Source: Sediminispirochaeta sp964394395 (GTDB taxonomy: Bacteria > Spirochaetota > Spirochaetia > DSM-16054 > Sediminispirochaetaceae). Taken from it: 64,000 bases of DNA. The notes under the pieces were generated by a model that was given only the letters and a program-made list of their open reading frames with translations, was not told the DNA's origin and did no database searches. The stretch covers positions 6,128 through 70,127 of the forward strand of contig CAYMWV010000002.1 of assembly GCA_964394395.1 (NCBI GenBank), written 5' to 3'. Made by a program: the position numbers and the translations under genes. Position 1 is the first letter of the stretch; each line of letters starts with the position of its first letter. Below are positions 17,653 to 26,059 of the stretch, piece after piece.

Positions 17653-17688
17653 ATGTTACCATTTAGTATGTTACCAATTAGTAACATA
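17653..17688 (+). promoter_or_regulatory. Operator-like repeats before AAA ATPase gene
   Basis: ATGTTACCATTTAGT (17653-17667) is repeated with one change at 17668-17682, and TATGTTAC-CAATTA-GTAACATA (17667-17688) is a perfect inverted repeat. The sites lie 15-50 bases before the start codon, a natural place for a repressor. A similar sequence occurs at 53044-53062. Confidence 0.5.
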
Positions 17689-17702
17689 CCCAGAGGTATC
17701 AT

Positions 17703-18845
17703 ATGAACTCTCCCTTTCAGTTCGGCAAAACGGTAAGCGGAAAATCCTTTACAGACCGCAAAGAACAGATGAAATACCTGTCGGATAACCTCTTAAGTGA
17801 AATATCCACCATTATCATATCACCCCGCCGGTGGGGCAAGTCCTCCCTGGTCAATAAATGCATGGAGGACATCTTCGGCGCAAAGAAAAATTACCGAATT
17901 GTAATGATAGATCTCTTCAGAATACGCAGTGAAGAAGAATTTCTGCAAGCCTATGCGACCGAAACAGTAAAATGCTCATCAGGTAACATTGAAGGGGCCG
18001 TGGGATTGGTAAAACATGTATTTACATCGATTATTCCAAAGATTACCTTCTCTGCCGATTCGGTCAACGATCTGTCACTAAGCTTCGATATGAGGGAGTT
18101 ACAGAAAAGCCGGGCAGATATACTTGATCTGCCTGAACGAATTGCCCGCAGGAAAAAAATCAAAATAATCGTATGCATTGATGAATTCCAAAATATGCAA
18201 AGTTATAGAGATTCGGATCTGCTGAAGAAGGAGCTCCGTTCAGTCTGGCAGAACCACGAGCATGTTACCTATTGCCTCTACGGCAGCAAGCGCCACATGA
18301 TGAGCGATATATTCAACAATACTGAAAGCCCTCTTTACAGGTTTGGATCGATCTTGTTTCTTGACAAGATTGAGAAAAGATACTGGCTATCCTATATATC
18401 CGAAGCCTATAGAGAGACTGGGAAAAAAATTGATGCTGGTCTTTGTGCGGACATCGCAGATTCCATGCGTAATCACCCCTTCTATGTTCAGCAGCTGTCA
18501 CATATTGTATGGAATTTAACCGATAAAAAGGTAGACTCCGGTATCCTGACATCCGCGAAAAGCCTCATTGTTGATATGAACAGGCCCTTTTTCGTGAGAG
18601 AATACGAAGCCTTAAGCAGCAGACAGATTAATCTTTTAAAAGCAATCTGCTCAGGGGAACGGCACTTGAACTCCGAAGAGGTGCTTCGAGAATACAGATT
18701 AGGCACTTCAGCCAATGTAAGCAAGAACAAAAAAGCGCTTGAAGAACAGGATATAATTGACCTCACCCATGGGATGGCTTCGTTCATCGATCCTGTCTTC
18801 GAACTGTGGTTCCGCCAGGAAATCCACGGCAGCATGGCGACATAA
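17703..18845 (+). CDS. Archaeal-type AAA ATPase (ATPase_2-like)
   Basis: 380 residues. After FTDRKEQMKYL the protein has a Walker A SPRRWGKSSLVNK (about residues 40-52) and a Walker B IIVCIDEFQNM (about 155-165), typical of the STAND-related archaeal ATPase family. The C-terminal third (SSRQINLLKAICSGERHLNS) looks like a winged helix, giving the usual ATPase plus wHTH plan. Members are accessory genes of unclear role, some in defence or toxin contexts. AGAGG precedes the ATG. Base composition is more A+T-rich than in its neighbours and a GAGGCTGTCC repeat abuts the stop codon, both suggesting acquisition by transfer. Confidence 0.8.
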   Translation: MNSPFQFGKTVSGKSFTDRKEQMKYLSDNLLSEISTIIISPRRWGKSSLVNKCMEDIFGAKKNYRIVMIDLFRIRSEEEFLQAYATETVKCSSGNIEGAVGLVKHVFTSIIPKITFSADSVNDLSLSFDMRELQKSRADILDLPERIARRKKIKIIVCIDEFQNMQSYRDSDLLKKELRSVWQNHEHVTYCLYGSKRHMMSDIFNNTESPLYRFGSILFLDKIEKRYWLSYISEAYRETGKKIDAGLCADIADSMRNHPFYVQQLSHIVWNLTDKKVDSGILTSAKSLIVDMNRPFFVREYEALSSRQINLLKAICSGERHLNSEEVLREYRLGTSANVSKNKKALEEQDIIDLTHGMASFIDPVFELWFRQEIHGSMAT

Positions 18846-18868
18846 TTGAGGCTGTCCCGCACCTCCGG
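18846..18868 (+). repeat. GAGGCTGTCC-type repeat end, copy 2
   Basis: TTGAGGCTGTCCCGCACCTC starts at the first base after the AAA ATPase stop codon. It matches the right end of the element at 61210-61341 with one substitution and small gaps over about 24 bases. No partner in inverted orientation was found upstream of the ATPase gene. Confidence 0.45.
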
Positions 18869-18907
18869 TCTTTTCTTCGACGACGTAGAACCAATGGGGT
18901 CACCGGT

Positions 18908-18941
18908 GAGCAAGAAACCGCCCGGGTGATCAACCGGGCGG
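18908..18941 (-). terminator. Intrinsic terminator of gdhA
   Basis: On the minus strand CCGCCCGG-TTGATCAC-CCGGGCGG is a perfect 8-base stem followed by TTTCTTGC, 25 bases after the glutamate dehydrogenase stop. Confidence 0.7.
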
Positions 18942-18966
18942 CGCAGAAATCGTAACGCCAGGAGGC

Positions 18967-20301
18967 TTAGTACCCCATATCAAGCATCGCATCGGCCACT
19001 TTCTTGAAGCCGGCGATGTTGGCACCTTTGACATAGTTGACGTGGTCTCCTTCCCGGCCCTCACGGACACACGCCTCATGGATATTTTCCATAATCCGCT
19101 GGAGCTTTTCATCCACCTCTTCGCTGGGCCAGGAGAGTTTCATGGAGTTCTGGCTCATTTCAAGCCCGGAAACTGCAACTCCGCCGGCGTTTGCTGCTTT
19201 TCCGGGGGCAAAAAGCACTTTGGCAGCGTGAAGCTTCTCCACCGCATCGGCGGTACAGCCCATGTTACTGGTTTCCACCACGAATTTGGCACCGTTTTTG
19301 ACAAGAAGATCCGCATCAGCGCCGCTCAACTCGTTCTGAATGGCGCAGGGAACGGCGATATCCACGGGGACCTCCCAGGGCCGCTTTCCGGCTACAAAGG
19401 TGGCGCCGAATTTGGCGGCGTAGGGCTCCACTACATCATTGTTGCTGGCCCGGAGCTGCAGCAGGTAGTTCCACTTCTCTTCGCTGTTTACCCCATTCTC
19501 GTCCAGGATGTAGCCGTCGGGGCCGGAGATGGTGATGACCTTGCCCCCCAGTTCGGTAGCCTTGATGCAGGCTCCCCAGGCGACGTTGCCAAAACCGGAG
19601 ACAGATATACGCTTACCGCTCATTGAGTCCCCGGCGGTCTCAACCATCTGCTTGGCAAAGTACATGGCTCCAAAGCCGGTGGCCTCGGGACGAATCAGGC
19701 TGCCCCCCCAAGTTCTCCCTTTTCCGGTGAGAACACCGGTGTTGGCGAGCTGAAGGCGCTTGTACTGACCGTAGAGAAAACCGATCTCCCGGCCTCCTAC
19801 GCCAATATCCCCGGCGGGAACATCCGTCTCGGGGCCGATGTAGCGCCAGAGACTGGTCATGAAGCTGCGGCAGAAACGCATAATTTCATTATCGCTTTTA
19901 CCCTTGGGGTTGAAATCGCTGCCCCCCTTGCCGCCGCCCATGGGGAGGGTGGTAAGGCTGTTTTTAAAGGTCTGTTCGAAGCCGAGGAACTTCAAAGAGC
20001 CCAGGGTTACACTGGGGTGAAAGCGCAAGCCCCCCTTGTAGGGTCCCAGGGCGTTGTTGAACTGGACCCGGTAGCCCCGGTTCACCTGCACATCTCCGTT
20101 ATCATCTTCCCATTCAACCTTGAATGTGTAGATCCGGTCCGGTTCGGTAAGCCTTTCCAGAATTTTTGCATCCACATAGGCGGGATTGTCATTTACCACA
20201 TCCACCACCGATTCAATTACTTCCTGAGCCGCCTGGATGAACTCCGGTTCTGCGGGGTTCTTCTTTTCCAGCTCGGCCATAAATTCTTTTACGTTGTACA
20301 T
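18967..20301 (-). CDS. gdhA: Glutamate dehydrogenase (NADP-type)
   Basis: 444 residues, the normal length for the hexameric bacterial enzyme. It interconverts 2-oxoglutarate plus ammonia and glutamate. YKGGLRFHPSV and TTLPMGGGKGGSDFNPKGKS contain the glutamate-binding residues and the catalytic lysine; VPAGDIGVGGREIGFLYGQY and SGFGNVAWGACIKATELGG mark the dinucleotide domain. The overall pattern is that of the NADP(H)-linked biosynthetic class. GGAGGGTAGG lies just before the ATG. It has its own promoter and terminator, so it is monocistronic. It supplies glutamate to the nearby aminotransferase. Confidence 0.96.
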   Translation of the reverse strand: MYNVKEFMAELEKKNPAEPEFIQAAQEVIESVVDVVNDNPAYVDAKILERLTEPDRIYTFKVEWEDDNGDVQVNRGYRVQFNNALGPYKGGLRFHPSVTLGSLKFLGFEQTFKNSLTTLPMGGGKGGSDFNPKGKSDNEIMRFCRSFMTSLWRYIGPETDVPAGDIGVGGREIGFLYGQYKRLQLANTGVLTGKGRTWGGSLIRPEATGFGAMYFAKQMVETAGDSMSGKRISVSGFGNVAWGACIKATELGGKVITISGPDGYILDENGVNSEEKWNYLLQLRASNNDVVEPYAAKFGATFVAGKRPWEVPVDIAVPCAIQNELSGADADLLVKNGAKFVVETSNMGCTADAVEKLHAAKVLFAPGKAANAGGVAVSGLEMSQNSMKLSWPSEEVDEKLQRIMENIHEACVREGREGDHVNYVKGANIAGFKKVADAMLDMGY

Positions 20302-20349
20302 TTCCTACCCTCCAATTATATGCCTCTCTTGGCGTTGGGACATGGAGAT

Positions 20350-20378
20350 ACTCTAACGTGATAGATCAGTGCAGTCAA
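20350..20378 (-). promoter_or_regulatory. gdhA promoter
   Basis: TTGACT (20378-20373) and TAGAGT (20355-20350) on the minus strand are 17 bases apart, giving a leader of about 40 bases that includes the GGAGGG ribosome site. Confidence 0.55.
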
Positions 20379-20422
20379 GTGTTTTTTCGCATTTTGTCAA
20401 TTTTCCTGCTCATAATCATCTA

Positions 20423-20450
20423 TTTACGCAAGATTGGTTTAAAATATAGA
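20423..20450 (+). promoter_or_regulatory. Possible promoter of PEP-synthase-like gene
   Basis: TTTACG and TATAGA with 16-base spacing, about 85 bases before the start codon. The match is moderate and no strong ribosome site precedes the ATG. Confidence 0.3.
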
Positions 20451-20533
20451 GGTATTTCACAATAACTTAGGAATAAATTCCGGTATCCCCACGACTCGAA
20501 CAAAGCGTTGAATTATGCTATTGTGTCCCAACC

Positions 20534-23509
20534 ATGGAACGGTACTATTTCAGGGAAACCCCCTTTAAGCTCCTGATGCAGAAACGGGTGGCGGACATTT
20601 TATTGGTCTGCAGTAACTACGACAAGTTTATGCTTGAGGAGGATGGAAGGATTGATGAGCTCCTCTTCCAGGAATATGTAAGCCTCAACCTTCGATATCC
20701 CCCGAAATTCACCCAGGTCTCTACCGCCGATGAGGCCTTCGAGATGCTCGGCTCCCGCCACTTCGACCTGATTATCACCATGCTCAGTATTGGCGAGATC
20801 ACCGCCATCGACCTGGCCACGGGGATAAAGGCGGAACATCCTCAGATACCCATCATCGTCCTTACCCCTATATCGACCCGGGAGACGATGCAGAGGTTGA
20901 AAAACAAGGACAGCAGCTCCATCGATTACATCTTCAGCTGGCAGGGGAATCCCAATATCCTCCTGGCCATGGTAAAACTGATCGAGGACGGGATGAATAT
21001 CACCGATGATGTGGCCACTGCGGGGGTGCAGACCATCATCCTGGTGGAGGATTCGGTTCGCTACTACTCCAGTTACCTGCCCATGATCTACCGCTCCCTC
21101 TTTGAACAGGCTCGGTGCCTCATGACCGAGGGTCTCAATGAGTGGCAGCAGACCATGCGGATGCGGGCGAGGTCTAAAATCACCCTGGCCAGGAACTACG
21201 AAGAGGCGATGGAGCTCTATGAAACCTATAAGGACAACCTTTTAGGGATCATCACCGATGTCACCTACAAAAAGGAGGGGGAGACTGACCGCAGGGCGGG
21301 ATTGAAGCTATGTGAGCACATCCGCCGGGATAATCCGGAGCTGCCCATCCTCCTGCAATCAAGCCACAAGGAGCATGAAGCAGAGGCGAGGCGCTACAAC
21401 GCCAGCTTCATCTACAAACACTCCAAGGGGCTTTTAAAGGAGGTAAAGGAGTATATCCGCAGCAACTACGGCTTTGGAGACTTTATCTTCCGGGATCCCA
21501 CCACCCATGCTCCCATCATGCACGCCCACGACCTCTGGGATCTGCAGCACCGGATCGCCGAGGTGCCGGAGGACTCCTTTATCTTCCATGTGAAGAGTAA
21601 CGACATCTCCAAGTGGCTCAAAGCCCGGGTCCTCTTCTCCCTGGCCGAATACCTGAGGCCCAAGGAGCTCTCAGACTTTCCCCGGGTACAGGATTTGCGG
21701 GAATTTATTATCGGAGCAATCAAGCAGTTCCGGCTTCAGGAGGGAAGGGGAACCATTGCGGAGTTCCAGCGGGACAGGTTTGACGAGTTCTCCCTCTTCA
21801 GCCGGATCGGCAACGGCAGCTTGGGGGGAAAAGGACGGGGACTCGCCTTCATTGACCTGCAGCTGAAACGGAACCGTCTTACCTACAAGTTCCCTAACCT
21901 TGTCATATCAATCCCCAGAACGGTGGTGCTTACCACGGAGATCTTTGACATTTTCATTGAGAATAACAACCTCTTCGATACCGCCCTCTCAGACCTTCCC
22001 GATGAAGAGATGCTGAAAACCTTTATGGAAGCGAAGCTCCCGGCGCAGCTTACCGAAGATCTTTCGGCAATCCTGCAGGTAATCACCAACCCCATTGCAG
22101 TTCGCTCCTCCAGCCTACTGGAAGATAGCCACTACCAGCCCTTTGCGGGGATCTACTCCACCTGGATGCTCCCCAATAATCACGCCGATATCTCCCGACG
22201 CTACCGGGACCTCTCCAACGCCATCAAGGCGGTCTTCGCATCCACCTACTTCCAGGCCAGCAAGGATTATATGCGGGCCACCAACAACCTGGTGGAGGAG
22301 GAGAAGATGGCGGTTATCATCCAGGAGGTTACCGGAGCCCTGCGCAACGGCCGCTGTTATCCCCACATCTCCGGGGTGGCCAGAAGCCTCAATTTCTATC
22401 CCGTGGAAAATGAAAAAGCTGAAGACGGGATTGTAAACATCGCCCTGGGGCTGGGCAAGCAGGTTGTGGAGGGGGGAGTCTCCCTCAGATTCAGCCCCAG
22501 ATACCCCAAAAAGGTACTCCAGCTCTCGGATACAAAAACCGCCATGAGGGATACACAGAAGCAGTTTTACGCCCTTCCCCTGGACTCGGAAACCCTTCAG
22601 TTTGGGGTTCAGGAGGAGTCAAACCTGATCCTCTGTGACCTGGAAACGGCGGAGGAAGATGGAATAGTAAAAAACCTCGCATCTACCTACGATATGGAGA
22701 ACCATCGCCTCCGGGACGGCAGCGGATACCCGGGTCCAAAGGTGCTCACCTTTTCCGGTATTTTGAAATACAAGATGTTTCCCCTTCCCGAGATTATCAG
22801 AGAGCTCCTGCAGCTGGGCCGAGAGGCGATGAACGCTCCCATAGAGATAGAGTTTGCAGTAAATCTGGACCCTCCCGGAGGGAAACTGCCCACCTTCAGT
22901 TTTCTGCAGATCCGGCCCATTGTGGAAAACGCCGAGGCGGAGGATCTGGTGGTGGAAGATCCGGACCCGGAGAGGACCCTCATTTTCAGCAACAAGGCGA
23001 TGGGAAACGGAAATTACCGGGATATCCAGGATATCGTCTATATCCGACCGCAGCTCTTCGATCCCGCCCACACCAAGGAGATGGGGGCCAAGATTGCAGA
23101 AATCAACGCCACTATGGAAGACGAGGATAAGGGCTATGTGCTGGTGGTGCCGGGAAGACTCGGATCCAGGGACCCCTGGCTGGGAATACCGATCAACTGG
23201 AGTCAGATTTCAAACGCCCGGGTCATTGTGGAGGCGGGCTTGAAGAACTTCCGGGTCGACCCAAGCCAGGGGACCCACTTCTTCCAGAACCTTACCAGTC
23301 TGCGCAACGCCTACCTGACCATCAATCCCTTTATGGACGACGGGCTTTTCAATGTGGATTACCTGAACAGCAGAGAATCGGTGGTGGAGGACACGTTCTT
23401 ACGCCATGTCCGGCTGGAGGAACCCTTGAACATCATAATAGATGGAAAAACCGGCAGGGGAACTATTAACCTTGCAGTTCCCGGTAGCGGGCAAGGGCTT
23501 CCCGGATGA
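20534..23509 (+). CDS. Receiver-like domains fused to pyruvate/PEP-binding (PpsA/PPDK N-terminal) domain
   Basis: 991 residues. Residues 15-130 fold like a receiver but lack the conserved aspartates (FDLIITMLSIGEI at the phosphorylation site). Residues 165-310 form a second receiver-like domain (IILVEDSVRYY; GIITDVTYKKE) with a long insertion. From about 415 the protein matches the ATP-grasp pyruvate/PEP-binding domain of PEP synthase: GNGSLGGKGRGLAFIDL, and PIAVRSSSLLEDSHYQPFAG around residue 525. No swivelling phosphohistidine domain or PEP barrel is evident, so it cannot be a complete PEP synthase. Such fusions are known in spirochaetes and Bacteroidetes without assigned function. A signal-controlled kinase of an unknown target is my inference. 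It overlaps the convergent aminotransferase gene by 44 bases. Confidence 0.8.
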   Translation: MERYYFRETPFKLLMQKRVADILLVCSNYDKFMLEEDGRIDELLFQEYVSLNLRYPPKFTQVSTADEAFEMLGSRHFDLIITMLSIGEITAIDLATGIKAEHPQIPIIVLTPISTRETMQRLKNKDSSSIDYIFSWQGNPNILLAMVKLIEDGMNITDDVATAGVQTIILVEDSVRYYSSYLPMIYRSLFEQARCLMTEGLNEWQQTMRMRARSKITLARNYEEAMELYETYKDNLLGIITDVTYKKEGETDRRAGLKLCEHIRRDNPELPILLQSSHKEHEAEARRYNASFIYKHSKGLLKEVKEYIRSNYGFGDFIFRDPTTHAPIMHAHDLWDLQHRIAEVPEDSFIFHVKSNDISKWLKARVLFSLAEYLRPKELSDFPRVQDLREFIIGAIKQFRLQEGRGTIAEFQRDRFDEFSLFSRIGNGSLGGKGRGLAFIDLQLKRNRLTYKFPNLVISIPRTVVLTTEIFDIFIENNNLFDTALSDLPDEEMLKTFMEAKLPAQLTEDLSAILQVITNPIAVRSSSLLEDSHYQPFAGIYSTWMLPNNHADISRRYRDLSNAIKAVFASTYFQASKDYMRATNNLVEEEKMAVIIQEVTGALRNGRCYPHISGVARSLNFYPVENEKAEDGIVNIALGLGKQVVEGGVSLRFSPRYPKKVLQLSDTKTAMRDTQKQFYALPLDSETLQFGVQEESNLILCDLETAEEDGIVKNLASTYDMENHRLRDGSGYPGPKVLTFSGILKYKMFPLPEIIRELLQLGREAMNAPIEIEFAVNLDPPGGKLPTFSFLQIRPIVENAEAEDLVVEDPDPERTLIFSNKAMGNGNYRDIQDIVYIRPQLFDPAHTKEMGAKIAEINATMEDEDKGYVLVVPGRLGSRDPWLGIPINWSQISNARVIVEAGLKNFRVDPSQGTHFFQNLTSLRNAYLTINPFMDDGLFNVDYLNSRESVVEDTFLRHVRLEEPLNIIIDGKTGRGTINLAVPGSGQGLPG

Positions 23510-24668
23510 TGGTGATCGCCTTTTCAAGATCTTCCCGGTTGAGGACATAGGCAAGGCGGATCTGGTTCTTCCCAAGCCCTGGGGTGGCATAGAAACCGGC
23601 GGCGGGAGCTACCATAACGGTGGCTCCCTGGTAGCGGAAATCCCGGAGCATCCAGAGGGCAAAGTCTTCGCTGTCGGCCACCGGCAGCTGAACAATAAGA
23701 TAGAAGGCTCCTTCCGGCTTTTTCACCACCACTCCATCGATTTTTAAAAGTTCATCAAAGGCGAGATCCCGGCGGAGCCGGTACTCCTCAATCACCGACT
23801 GGAGGTACTCCGGGGGAGTGTCCAGAGCCTTTTCAGCGGCCATCTGCTCCACCGTGGGGGGGCAGAGCCGGGCCTGACCAAACTTCATCACCAGGTCGTA
23901 GACCGATCTGTTCCTGGTAACCAGAGCCCCTACCCGGGCACCGCAGGCTGAAAAGCGCTTGCTTACCGAGTCCACCATGATGGCGTGCTCCTCCAGCCCA
24001 GGAATGGAGAGGATCCCCGAAGCCTTCTCACTCCCGTAGACAAACTCCCGGTACACCTCGTCGCTGATGATGTAAAGGTTGTGACGACGGGCAAAGTCGG
24101 CCAGCTCCTCCAGCCGCTCCCTGGAAAAGATGGCTCCCGTGGGATTTCCCGGACTGGTGATGATAATCGCTCTGCTTTTAGGGCTCAGGACCTTCTCAAA
24201 AGCCTCAATCGGAGGGAGATGAAAGCCATCTTCAATCCTTGCAGTAACCGGAACAATGGAGGCTCCGGCCATAACGGCAAAACTGGCGTAGTTTGTATAG
24301 AAGGGTTCGGTAACGATCAGCTCATCCCCCGGAGAGGTAACCGCCATAAAAGCAAAGATAAGGGCCTCACTTCCCCCGGTGGTAATGAAGATCTGATCGG
24401 GCTCTACATCGATATCCCACTCCCGGTAGTATCGGCAGAGCCGCTGACGGTAGGAGGCCAGGCCGTCGCTGGGGCCGTAGGCGATAATATCCGGTACATG
24501 TTTGTAAGCTTCAAGCATCAACTCCGGGGTGTGGATATCGGGCTGCCCGATATTGAGATGGTAGACATGAACCCCTTCCGCCTTTGCAGCCACCGCATAG
24601 GGTGCCAGTTTGCGGATAGGGCTGGCCTGGATAGTACTGTTTCTATTTGAAAGGTGCAGGGAAGCCAT
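23466..24668 (-). CDS. PLP-dependent aminotransferase, class I/II
   Basis: 400 residues, fold type I, aspartate-aminotransferase family. YHLNIGQPDI, the PLP-contact segment TTGGSEALIFAFMA, ITSPGNPTGAIFSRERLEEL, the ISDEVYREFVYG aspartate/tyrosine pair and VDSVSKRFSACGARVGALVT with the Schiff-base lysine are all present. It transfers amino groups between glutamate and a 2-oxo acid; the exact acceptor cannot be assigned. AGGAGGT stands before the ATG at 24668; the frame continues upstream toward the N run but without family similarity. Confidence 0.9.
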   Translation of the reverse strand: MASLHLSNRNSTIQASPIRKLAPYAVAAKAEGVHVYHLNIGQPDIHTPELMLEAYKHVPDIIAYGPSDGLASYRQRLCRYYREWDIDVEPDQIFITTGGSEALIFAFMAVTSPGDELIVTEPFYTNYASFAVMAGASIVPVTARIEDGFHLPPIEAFEKVLSPKSRAIIITSPGNPTGAIFSRERLEELADFARRHNLYIISDEVYREFVYGSEKASGILSIPGLEEHAIMVDSVSKRFSACGARVGALVTRNRSVYDLVMKFGQARLCPPTVEQMAAEKALDTPPEYLQSVIEEYRLRRDLAFDELLKIDGVVVKKPEGAFYLIVQLPVADSEDFALWMLRDFRYQGATVMVAPAAGFYATPGLGKNQIRLAYVLNREDLEKAITIIREALARYRELQG

Positions 24669-24761
24669 ATCTACCTCCTGGAATCTTTTGCAGCATGGAA
24701 GCGCCGCATACGGCTGAAGGCGATGGTAACACCGTGCCGGGTTTCTATCAAGTGGAGTAAA

Positions 24762-24888
24762 GCCATTCTCATTTGGNNNNNNNNNNNNNNNNNNNNNNNN
24801 NNNNNNNNNNNNNNNNNNNNNNNNNNNNNNNNNNNNNNNNNNNNNNNNNNNNNNNNNNNNNNNNNNNNNNNNNNNNAATGAGAATGGC
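24762..24888. repeat. Inverted repeat flanking an assembly gap
   Basis: GCCATTCTCATT (24762-24773) and AATGAGAATGGC (24877-24888) are exact reverse complements placed 3 bases and 0 bases from the N run. The missing sequence may be a hairpin, or the scaffold join may be a fold-back error. Confidence 0.6.
24777..24876. other. Assembly gap (100 N)
   Basis: Exactly 100 N upstream of the aminotransferase gene and downstream of the REC-HK gene; true length unknown. Confidence 0.98.
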
Positions 24889-24949
24889 ATTTTCTACTAT
24901 TGGTTTTGGTCGACCACTAATCGTGGTCGTCTCATCTTTAGAATTTCAT

Positions 24950-26059
24950 CTAATCTCCCCGGCCGGCGGGAATGTGAATGGCAAAGGTGCTGCCCTTTTT
25001 CGGAGTGCTCTCAATGGTGATTCGCCCCCCACTTCTGTCCAGGAACTCCTTTGAGAGAATAAGTCCAAGGCCGGTACCACTCTCCTGGTCGGTTCCTTTC
25101 CTGCTTCTCCGGGAATCGATGTGGAAGAGGGCGTCAATACTCTCCTGGTTCATCCCCACCCCGGTGTCGGAGACGTTGAGGACAACCTCATCGCCCCCAG
25201 GTTCGGCGGAGATACGGATCTCTCCGCCCCGGGGGGTGAATTTGATGGCGTTGGAGATAAGATTCCGGACCACCGTGTTGAGGGCCTGGGGGTCGATGTA
25301 GGATTTCAGATCCTCCGGCACCTGGCTCTTTATCTGCAACTCCTTTTCCGAGATGTTCACATTCAACAACTGCAGGTTGTCATTAATGATATCTGATAAT
25401 TTCAGCTCCTCCGGATTCAGTTGGGTAGTACCGGTTTGAATCCTTGCCCAGTGAAGCAGATTCTCAAGCAAACTGAAGGCGTTCTTGCTGGCGGTGTGTA
25501 TCCCTGAGATCATCTCCTTGGCGGTCTCCGGATCAAGAGCGTCAATGTCATCTTTGAGGTACTGGCTTACCCCCACTAAGGCGGTGAAGGGGCTGCGCAG
25601 GTCGTGGGCGATAATGGAGAAAAATCGGTCCTTTGCTGCGTTTGCTTCCCGCAGCTCCTGCTCCACCGCCCGAAGCTTCAGATGGGTTCTCACCCGGGCG
25701 TGGAGCTCCGCTGCCTGGAAGGGTTTGGTCAGGTAATCCACCGCCCCCAGGTCAAATCCCTTCACAACACTATCGGTGTCGCTCTTTGCGGTAAGAAAGA
25801 TAACGGGAATATCGGCGGTCTTTTGATCCGATTGCAATTCGGAACAAACGGCGTAGCCATCCATTCCCGGCATCATCACATCCAGGAGAACAAGATCAAT
25901 CCCCCCCTGCCGGGCAATTTCCAGGGCACTCTTCCCGTCGGTGGCGAAGGAGAAGTGATACGTATTCTCTCCCAAAATCACCGCAGCCAGCTGAATATTC
26001 CGGTACACATCATCTACGATTAGAATTCTCGGCTTTTCCCTATCCATTTTCATCCCCAT
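24950..26059 (-). CDS. Receiver domain-histidine kinase hybrid
   Basis: 369 residues, cytosolic. Receiver domain at residues 10-125 (ILIVDDVYRN; LVLLDVMMPGMDG; YLTKPF), then a kinase core with FFSIIAHDLRSPFTALVGVS as the histidine box, NLISNAIKFTPRGGEI, VSDTGVGMN and GTGLGLILSKEFLDRSGG. A receiver ahead of a kinase core usually means the kinase is controlled by an upstream phosphorelay. The start is taken as ATG 26059, which overlaps the preceding kinase gene by 20 bases; ATGs two and four codons later are possible. It is last in a five-gene signalling operon. Confidence 0.92.
   Translation of the reverse strand: MGMKMDREKPRILIVDDVYRNIQLAAVILGENTYHFSFATDGKSALEIARQGGIDLVLLDVMMPGMDGYAVCSELQSDQKTADIPVIFLTAKSDTDSVVKGFDLGAVDYLTKPFQAAELHARVRTHLKLRAVEQELREANAAKDRFFSIIAHDLRSPFTALVGVSQYLKDDIDALDPETAKEMISGIHTASKNAFSLLENLLHWARIQTGTTQLNPEELKLSDIINDNLQLLNVNISEKELQIKSQVPEDLKSYIDPQALNTVVRNLISNAIKFTPRGGEIRISAEPGGDEVVLNVSDTGVGMNQESIDALFHIDSRRSRKGTDQESGTGLGLILSKEFLDRSGGRITIESTPKKGSTFAIHIPAGRGD

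Noticed and set aside
707..18868. Integron cassette recombination sites behind the accessory genes
   Set aside because: The repeats lack the attC core (GTTRRRY) and paired arms, and there is no integrase.
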